From the NCBI RefSeq assembly GCF_003058055.1, contig NZ_QBTZ01000001.1, positions 4,668,001 to 4,732,000 of the forward strand: 64,000 nt of DNA, given 5' to 3'. Positions 58,341-64,000 of the stretch are shown here, in pieces. A program made the position numbers and the translations under genes. Below the pieces are notes generated by a model that saw nothing but the letters and a program-made list of their open reading frames with translations, was not told where the DNA came from and made no database searches. This DNA is from Acidovorax sp. 107 (lineage in GTDB: Bacteria > Pseudomonadota > Gammaproteobacteria > Burkholderiales > Burkholderiaceae_C). The stretch's first letter is position 1. Each line of letters begins with the position of its first letter.

Positions 58341-58700
58341 ATGAACCTCGATCAGTACCTCCCCGTCCTTTTGTTCATCTTGGTCGGCATCGCCGTTGGC
58401 GTTGTCCCCCTCGTACTCGGCTACATACTGGGCCCCAATCGCCCGGATGCCGCAAAGAACTCCCCCTACGAATGTGGCTTTGAAGCCTTCGAGGATGCGC
58501 GCATGAAATTCGATGTGCGCTACTACCTCGTGGCCATCCTCTTCATTCTGTTCGACCTTGAAATCGCATTCCTTTTCCCTTGGGCGGTGACGCTGCATGA
58601 GGTGGGTGTGGCTGGTTTTGTGGCGGTCGTGATTTTCCTGGCCATCCTGGTCGTGGGTTTTGCCTACGAGTGGAAAAAGGGTGCCCTGGATTGGGAATGA
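58341..58700 (+). CDS. nuoA: NADH-quinone oxidoreductase subunit A
   Basis: 119 residues from the ATG at 58341. Three membrane helices, with the conserved cysteine loop [20 protein letters not shown] between the first and second and [20 protein letters not shown] as the second. Small membrane subunit at the junction of the hydrophilic and membrane arms of complex I. First gene of the nuo operon. Confidence 0.97.
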   Translation: MNLDQYLPVLLFILVGIAVGVVPLVLGYILGPNRPDAAKNSPYECGFEAFEDARMKFDVRYYLVAILFILFDLEIAFLFPWAVTLHEVGVAGFVAVVIFLAILVVGFAYEWKKGALDWE

Positions 58701-58724
58701 GCGGACTTCAACAAGGACAATGCA

Positions 58725-59204
58725 ATGATTGAAGGCGTGATGAAGGAAGGCTTCATCACCACGAGCTATGACTCTGTGGTGAATTGGGCCAAGACCGGTT
58801 CCCTGTGGCCGATGACGTTTGGTCTGGCCTGCTGTGCTGTCGAGATGATGCACGCTGCAGCTGCCCGGTATGACATTGGCCGTTTTGGTGCGGAAGTGTT
58901 TCGTGCCAGCCCCCGTCAGTCCGATCTGATGATCGTGGCGGGCACGCTGTGCAACAAGATGGCACCTGCGCTGCGTAAGGTGTACGACCAGATGTCCGAG
59001 CCGCGCTGGGTCTTGTCGATGGGCTCGTGTGCCAATGGCGGTGGTTACTATCACTACAGCTATTCGGTGGTGCGCGGTTGTGATCGCATCGTGCCTGTGG
59101 ATGTCTACGTGCCCGGCTGCCCCCCAACGGCAGAAGCCTTGATCTACGGGATCATTCAGCTGCAGCAGAAGATCCGCCGCACCAACACCATTGCTCGCGT
59201 CTGA
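58725..59204 (+). CDS. nuoB: NADH-quinone oxidoreductase subunit B
   Basis: 159 residues. The N2 [4Fe-4S] cluster ligands are visible: the tandem cysteines in [20 protein letters not shown], one in [20 protein letters not shown] and one in [21 protein letters not shown]2 passes electrons to quinone. Lies 24 bases after nuoA with AAGGACA upstream. Confidence 0.98.
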   Translation: MIEGVMKEGFITTSYDSVVNWAKTGSLWPMTFGLACCAVEMMHAAAARYDIGRFGAEVFRASPRQSDLMIVAGTLCNKMAPALRKVYDQMSEPRWVLSMGSCANGGGYYHYSYSVVRGCDRIVPVDVYVPGCPPTAEALIYGIIQLQQKIRRTNTIARV

Positions 59205-59211
59205 AGGGTTG

Positions 59212-59823
59212 ATGATGACAGCTGTTGCCATTCGGCCGGAAAAGCTCAAGGACAATATCTCTGCGGCGCTGGGTGCCAAGGTGCGCCAGATCTCTGTAGC
59301 CCTCGATGAAGTGACTGTGGTCGTTGCGCCTGCGGACTACCTGGACGCCATGCTTCTGTTGCGTGACGCGGAGGGTTGCCGTTTCGAGCAATTGATCGAT
59401 TTGTGCGGCGTGGACTATTCCGCGTACGGCGATGCTGTCCACGAAGGTGCTCGCTACTGCGTGGTGTCTCATCTGTTGTCTGTCAGCCTGAATCAGCGCG
59501 TACGTGTGAAGGTCTTCTGCCAGGATGATGATTTCCCGGTGGTTTCCTCGGTGTCCGAGTTGTGGAATTCTGCCAACTGGTATGAGCGGGAAGCCTTCGA
59601 CCTGTTTGGCATCGTGTTTGACGGTCATAACGACCTGCGCCGCATTCTCACCGACTACGGATTCATCGGTCACCCTTTCCGCAAGGACTTCCCATTGTCC
59701 GGTCATGTCGAAATGCGGTACGACGCCGAGCAGCGCCGCGTGGTGTACGAGCCCGTGTCCATCGAGCCGCGTGAAATCACGCCGCGCATCATCCGCGAAG
59801 ACAAGTACGGAGGCCTGCACTGA
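59212..59823 (+). CDS. nuoC: NADH-quinone oxidoreductase subunit C
   Basis: 203 residues from the first of two adjacent ATGs (59212 and 59215), with AAGGG just before. The 30 kDa signature is [20 protein letters not shown] followed by [20 protein letters not shown]. It is separate from NuoD, as in most betaproteobacteria, rather than fused as in E. coli. Structural subunit of the connecting module. Confidence 0.97.
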   Translation: MMTAVAIRPEKLKDNISAALGAKVRQISVALDEVTVVVAPADYLDAMLLLRDAEGCRFEQLIDLCGVDYSAYGDAVHEGARYCVVSHLLSVSLNQRVRVKVFCQDDDFPVVSSVSELWNSANWYEREAFDLFGIVFDGHNDLRRILTDYGFIGHPFRKDFPLSGHVEMRYDAEQRRVVYEPVSIEPREITPRIIREDKYGGLH

Positions 59824-59850
59824 GCCGCTTTGCGTCTCATGTGATCCATC

Positions 59851-61104
59851 ATGGCTGAAATCAAGAACTATTCCCTGAACTTTGGTCCGCAGCACCCTGC
59901 GGCGCACGGTGTGTTGCGTCTGGTGCTCGAGCTCGATGGCGAGGTCGTGCAACGCGCTGACCCGCACATCGGTCTTCTCCACCGCGCCACCGAAAAGCTG
60001 GCCGAGCACAAGACCTACATCCAGTCGCTGCCCTACATGGACCGCCTGGACTACGTGTCGATGATGTGCAATGAGCACGCCTACTGCCTGGCCATCGAAA
60101 AGCTGCTGGGCCTGGAAGTGCCGGTGCGCGCGCAGTACATCCGCGTGATGTTCTCCGAGATCACGCGCCTGCTGAACCACCTGATGTGGCTGGGCTCGCA
60201 CGGTAATGACTGTGGCAGCTCCACCATCCTGATCTATACTTTCCGCGAGCGTGAAGACCTGTTCGACATGTACGAAGCCGTCTCTGGCGCGCGCATGCAT
60301 GCGGCCTATTTCCGGCCTGGTGGTGTGTACCGCGATTTGCCCGACAGCATGCCGCAGTACAAGGTCAGCAAGATCAAGAACGCCAAGGCGCTGGAGGCTT
60401 TGAACCAGAATCGCCAGGGTTCGATGCTTGACTTTATCGACGACTTCACCCAGCGCTTCCCCGGCTGTGTGGATGAGTACGAAACCTTGCTTACCGATAA
60501 CCGTATCTGGAAGCAGCGTACCGTGGGTATTGGCGTGGTGCCGCCTGAGCGTGCTCTGAATCTGGGCATGACGGGGCCCATGCTCCGGGGCTCCGGCATC
60601 GCCTGGGATCTTCGCAAGACCCAGCCCTACGACGTCTATGACCGCATGGACTTCGACGTGCCGGTGGGCAAGACGGGCGACTGCTACGACCGTTACCTGG
60701 TGCGCGTGCAGGAAATGCGCGAGTCCAACCGCATCATCAAGCAGTGCGTGGACTGGCTGCGCGCCAACCCCGGCCCTGTGATCACCGACAACCACAAGGT
60801 GGCTGCACCGGCACGCGAATCCATGAAGTCCAACATGGAAGAGCTGATCCACCACTTCAAGCTCTTCACCGAAGGTTTTCACGTTCCCGAAGGCGAAGCC
60901 TATGCGGCCGTCGAGCACCCCAAGGGCGAGTTCGGCATTTACCTCGTGAGCGATGGCGCCAACAAGCCTTACCGCCTGAAGATCCGCGCGCCGGGATTCG
61001 CGCACCTGGCCACGCTCGATGAAATGGCTCGCGGCCACATGATCGCCGACGCCGTGGCCATCATCGGCACCATGGATATCGTGTTCGGGGAGATCGACCG
61101 ATGA
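59851..61104 (+). CDS. nuoD: NADH-quinone oxidoreductase subunit D
   Basis: 417 residues. The 49 kDa landmarks are [20 protein letters not shown] (His residues lining the quinone site), [20 protein letters not shown], and the C-terminal [33 protein letters not shown] is the usual end. It forms the quinone-binding cavity with NuoB. Its stop overlaps the nuoE start by 4 bases. Confidence 0.98.
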   Translation: MAEIKNYSLNFGPQHPAAHGVLRLVLELDGEVVQRADPHIGLLHRATEKLAEHKTYIQSLPYMDRLDYVSMMCNEHAYCLAIEKLLGLEVPVRAQYIRVMFSEITRLLNHLMWLGSHGNDCGSSTILIYTFREREDLFDMYEAVSGARMHAAYFRPGGVYRDLPDSMPQYKVSKIKNAKALEALNQNRQGSMLDFIDDFTQRFPGCVDEYETLLTDNRIWKQRTVGIGVVPPERALNLGMTGPMLRGSGIAWDLRKTQPYDVYDRMDFDVPVGKTGDCYDRYLVRVQEMRESNRIIKQCVDWLRANPGPVITDNHKVAAPARESMKSNMEELIHHFKLFTEGFHVPEGEAYAAVEHPKGEFGIYLVSDGANKPYRLKIRAPGFAHLATLDEMARGHMIADAVAIIGTMDIVFGEIDR

Positions 61105-61613
61105 GCAGCAGCACCAATACCAAGATTACCGACTCCACGCTCGCCCGCTTTGCGCGCGAAGTGGCCAAGTACCCGCCCGAGCAGGCGCAGTCCGCCGTGA
61201 TGGCCTGCCTGTCCATCGTGCAGCAGGAGCAGGGCTGGGTCAGCGTCGAGAGCGAGGCTGTGATTGCCGACTACCTGGGCATGGCCCAGATCGCGGTGCA
61301 TGAAGTCACCACGTTCTACAACATGTACAACCAGCAGCCGACGGGCAAATACAAGCTCAACGTCTGCACCAACCTGCCTTGCCAGCTGCGCGACGGCCAG
61401 AAGGCGCTGCACCACCTTGAGAAGAAGCTCGGCGTGACCATGGGCGAGACCACGCCGGACGGCCTGTTCACGCTGCAGCAGTGCGAATGTCTGGGCGCCT
61501 GCGCCGACGCGCCCGTGATGCTGGTCAACGACCGTACCATGTGCAGCTTCATGGACAACGACAAGCTCGACCAGCTGGTCGATGGCCTCAAGGCAGCGGA
61601 AGGGCAAGCATGA
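61101..61613 (+). CDS. nuoE: NADH-quinone oxidoreductase subunit E
   Basis: 170 residues. The thioredoxin-like [2Fe-2S] domain has its four cysteines in [16 protein letters not shown] and [21 protein letters not shown]-terminal helical part [20 protein letters not shown] is typical. Part of the NADH-input module with NuoF and NuoG. Overlaps nuoD and nuoF by 4 bases each. Confidence 0.98.
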   Translation: MSSSTNTKITDSTLARFAREVAKYPPEQAQSAVMACLSIVQQEQGWVSVESEAVIADYLGMAQIAVHEVTTFYNMYNQQPTGKYKLNVCTNLPCQLRDGQKALHHLEKKLGVTMGETTPDGLFTLQQCECLGACADAPVMLVNDRTMCSFMDNDKLDQLVDGLKAAEGQA

Positions 61614-62965
61614 CCACCGCCGCACAAATCCTCTCGCAGTTCCAGGCCACCGGCGTCCAGACCTGCTTCCATGACCGCCACATCAACCCGCAGATCGTCG
61701 CGGGCCTGGATGGCACGAACTGGAGCATCAAGGACTACGAAGCACGTGGCGGCTACGCCGCGCTGCGCAAGATCCTGGGCACTGACGGCGGCGAACCGCT
61801 GACACAGGACCAGGTCATCGCCACCGTCAAGGAATCGGGCCTGCGCGGTCGTGGCGGTGCGGGCTTTCCCACCGGTCTCAAGTGGAGCTTCATGCCCCGC
61901 TCGTTCCCTGGCCAGAAGTACCTGGTGTGCAATTCCGACGAGGGCGAGCCGGGCACCTGTAAGGACCGCGACATCCTGCAGTTCAACCCGCACATCGTCA
62001 TCGAAGGCATGATCATCGCGGCCTACGCGATGGGCATCTCTGTGGGCTACAACTACATCCACGGCGAAATCTTCCAGACCTACGAACGCTTTGAAGAAGC
62101 GCTCGAGGAAGCACGCGCGGCGGGCTACCTGGGCGACAAGATCCTGGGCAGCAACTTCAGCTTCCAACTGCACGCCGCGCATGGTTTCGGCGCCTATATC
62201 TGCGGTGAAGAGACCGCGCTGCTCGAATCGCTGGAAGGCAAGAAGGGCCAACCGCGCTTCAAGCCACCATTTCCGGCCAGCTTCGGTCTGTACGGCAAGC
62301 CCACCACCATCAACAACACCGAGACCTTCGCTGCCGTACCGTGGATCATCCGCAATGGCGGGGCTGCCTATCTTGAGTGCGGCAAGCCCAACAACGGCGG
62401 CACCAAGATCTTCTCGGTCTCAGGTGACGTGGAAAAGCCCGGCAACTACGAAGTCCCCCTGGGGACGCCGTTTGCCAAGCTGCTCGAGCTCGCCGGTGGC
62501 GTTCGCAAAGGCCGCCAGCTCAAGGCCGTGATCCCCGGCGGCTCGTCTGCACCGGTGCTGCCAGCGTCCATCATCATGGAATGCACGATGGACTACGACT
62601 CCATCGCCAAGGCCGGCTCCATGCTGGGTTCGGGCGCCGTCATCGTGATGGACGATTCCCGCAGCATGGTCGAAAGCCTGTTGCGCCTGTCGTACTTCTA
62701 CTCGCACGAATCCTGCGGGCAATGCACGCCCTGCCGCGAAGGCACGGGCTGGATGTGGCGCGTGATCGACCGCATCCAGCACAACCAGGGCCGTGCGGGC
62801 GACCTGGACCTGCTCAATTCGGTGGCAGACAACATCCAGGGCCGCACGATCTGTGCGCTGGGTGACGCTGCCGCGATGCCGGTACGCGCCATGATCAAGC
62901 ATTTCCGTCCCGAGTTTGAAGCACTGATCCGGAACAACGCCTCCCAGGCCGCGACCTCCGCCTGA
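61610..62965 (+). CDS. nuoF: NADH-quinone oxidoreductase subunit F
   Basis: 451 residues from the ATG at 61610. FMN/NADH-binding glycine-rich segment [20 protein letters not shown] and [17 protein letters not shown]; the N3 [4Fe-4S] cysteines in [19 protein letters not shown], plus one near [15 protein letters not shown]. It oxidises NADH and passes electrons to the iron-sulfur chain. Frames extending upstream lie within nuoE and are rejected. Confidence 0.98.
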   Translation: MTTAAQILSQFQATGVQTCFHDRHINPQIVAGLDGTNWSIKDYEARGGYAALRKILGTDGGEPLTQDQVIATVKESGLRGRGGAGFPTGLKWSFMPRSFPGQKYLVCNSDEGEPGTCKDRDILQFNPHIVIEGMIIAAYAMGISVGYNYIHGEIFQTYERFEEALEEARAAGYLGDKILGSNFSFQLHAAHGFGAYICGEETALLESLEGKKGQPRFKPPFPASFGLYGKPTTINNTETFAAVPWIIRNGGAAYLECGKPNNGGTKIFSVSGDVEKPGNYEVPLGTPFAKLLELAGGVRKGRQLKAVIPGGSSAPVLPASIIMECTMDYDSIAKAGSMLGSGAVIVMDDSRSMVESLLRLSYFYSHESCGQCTPCREGTGWMWRVIDRIQHNQGRAGDLDLLNSVADNIQGRTICALGDAAAMPVRAMIKHFRPEFEALIRNNASQAATSA

Positions 62966-62979
62966 TCGCGAGAAGACAT

Positions 62980-64000
62980 ATGGTTGAAATTGAACTGGAC
63001 GGTCAGAAAGTGGAAGTCGCCGAAGGCTGCATGGTGATGCATGCAGCCGAAAAGGCGGGCACCTACATTCCGCATTTCTGCTACCACAAGAAACTCTCGA
63101 TTGCCGCCAACTGCCGCATGTGCCTGGTGGACGTCGAGAAGGCTCCCAAGCCCATGCCCGCCTGCGCCACGCCCGTGACGCAAGGCATGATCGTGCGCAC
63201 CAAGAGCGACAAGGCCATCAAGGCCCAGCAGTCGGTCATGGAGTTCCTGCTGATCAACCACCCGCTGGATTGCCCCATCTGCGACCAGGGCGGTGAGTGC
63301 CAGCTGCAGGATCTGGCCGTGGGCTACGGGGGCTCTTCCTCGCGCTACGAAGAGGAAAAGCGCGTAGTGCCCGTCAAGGACGTGGGGCCGCTGATTTCCA
63401 TGCAGGAAATGAGCCGCTGCATCCACTGCACCCGCTGCGTGCGCTTCGGCCAGGAAGTGGCCGGCGTGATGGAGCTCGGCATGATCCACCGTGGCGAGCA
63501 CTCCGAAATCACCACCGTGGTGGGCGACACGATCGACTCCGAGCTGTCGGGCAACATGATCGACATCTGCCCTGTGGGTGCCCTGACCAGCAAGCCGTTC
63601 CGCTACAGCGCCCGCACCTGGGAGCTGTCGCGCCGCCGCTCCGTCAGCCCGCACGACTCCACCGGCGCGAACCTCATCGTCCAGGTCAAGAACCACAAGG
63701 TCATGCGCGTCGTTCCGCTCGAGAACGAAGCCGTGAATGAATGCTGGATCGCCGACCGCGACCGCTTCTCGTACGAATCGCTCAACAGCGACGACCGCCT
63801 GACCCAGCCCATGCTCAAGCAGGGCGGGGTGTGGAAGACCGTCGACTGGCAGACCGCTCTCGAGTACGTGGCCAACGGCCTCAAGAACATCAAGAACGAC
63901 CATGGCGCCAACAGCATCGGCGCCTTGGTGAGCCCGCACAGCACCGTGGAAGAGCTGTACCTTGCCAGCGCCCTGGTGCGCGGCATAGGCAGCGACAACA
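62980..64000 (+). CDS. nuoG: NADH-quinone oxidoreductase subunit G, 3' end beyond window
   Basis: First 340 codons only; the frame is open to the window edge. The N-terminal ferredoxin domain has its [2Fe-2S] cysteines in HFCYHKKLSIAANCRMCLVD and PACATPV. The His/Cys N5 motif is HPLDCPICDQGGECQLQD. Further clusters are in CIHCTRCVRFGQEVAG and DICPVGALTSKPFRYSARTW, and the molybdopterin-oxidoreductase-like domain begins near residue 220. It carries electrons from NuoF towards NuoB. The start lies 14 bases after nuoF. Confidence 0.97.
   Translation, partial: MVEIELDGQKVEVAEGCMVMHAAEKAGTYIPHFCYHKKLSIAANCRMCLVDVEKAPKPMPACATPVTQGMIVRTKSDKAIKAQQSVMEFLLINHPLDCPICDQGGECQLQDLAVGYGGSSSRYEEEKRVVPVKDVGPLISMQEMSRCIHCTRCVRFGQEVAGVMELGMIHRGEHSEITTVVGDTIDSELSGNMIDICPVGALTSKPFRYSARTWELSRRRSVSPHDSTGANLIVQVKNHKVMRVVPLENEAVNECWIADRDRFSYESLNSDDRLTQPMLKQGGVWKTVDWQTALEYVANGLKNIKNDHGANSIGALVSPHSTVEELYLASALVRGIGSDN

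Noticed and set aside
59152..61038. 628-residue open frame opposite nuoC and nuoD
   Set aside because: Antisense to conserved complex I genes and crosses gene boundaries.

Overview
The window looks like chromosome of a high-GC betaproteobacterium of the Comamonadaceae (Acidovorax or a close relative). This is inferred from gene order: truA-trpF-trpB-trpA-accD behind fimV, leuC-entericidin-leuD-leuB-asd, rpsF-priB-rpsR-rplI-dnaB, rpsO-pnp, and tpiA-secG-tRNA-Leu-nuoABCDEFG. It also rests on protein sequence style and on a small dispersed repeat built around GCTGCTAGCGC. No transposase, prophage, CRISPR array or plasmid gene was seen. Nearly all the DNA is ordinary core genome; the exception is the polysaccharide locus at the left.

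Layout. 1-14.9 kb: a leftward surface-polysaccharide (O-antigen or capsule type) cluster, cut by the window edge. It opens with a CapD/WbpM-type dehydratase and a four-gene set for a diacetamido-uronic acid sugar nucleotide (TviB/WbpO-type dehydrogenase, WbpB, WbpD, WbpE). An epimerase/dehydratase, a second DegT aminotransferase, a hexapeptide acyltransferase, a glycosyltransferase, a flippase, a GT4 glycosyltransferase, a methyltransferase and a third DegT aminotransferase (partial) follow. About 2.2-9 kb is visibly more A+T-rich. 14.9-16.2 kb: a LON-domain protein and a divergent YggT protein. 16.2-25 kb: leftward asd, fimV, truA, trpF, trpB, trpA, accD. 25-29.8 kb: leftward lysR, leuC, entericidin, leuD, leuB. 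30-35.4 kb: a beta-CASP nuclease-like protein and the chaperone set grpE-dnaK-dnaJ. 35.6-38.7 kb: rightward rpsF-priB-rpsR-rplI and dnaB. 38.8-42.3 kb: a membrane-anchored hypothetical, PIN-PhoH ATPase, peroxiredoxin and Mth938-like protein, all leftward. 42.4-52.4 kb: alaA, a DUF1176 protein, hom-thrC, and molybdopterin genes mobB-moeA-moaD and moaE, interrupted by a leftward dapA-like gene and small conserved genes. 53-58 kb: rpsO, pnp, a quinone oxidoreductase, tpiA, secG and tRNA-Leu(GAG). 58.3-64 kb: nuoA-nuoG, cut at the right edge.

The least expected signals are in two 5' leaders. Upstream of asd is a 35-codon open frame ending in a Thr/Ile/Lys-rich tract, followed by overlapping inverted repeats. 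Upstream of the dapA-like gene is a 29-codon open frame with a Lys cluster, followed by mutually exclusive pairings. Each start codon lies at the distance from a -10-like hexamer expected for a leaderless transcript. Both downstream genes belong to, or resemble, the aspartate family of amino-acid synthesis, so these are candidate attenuation-type controls. Other points of interest are copies of the dispersed repeat that appear to lie inside trpF and the lysR gene, and a perfect DnaA box overlapping a heat-shock-like promoter before dnaK.

All calls come from reading sequence and translations; no database search was run.
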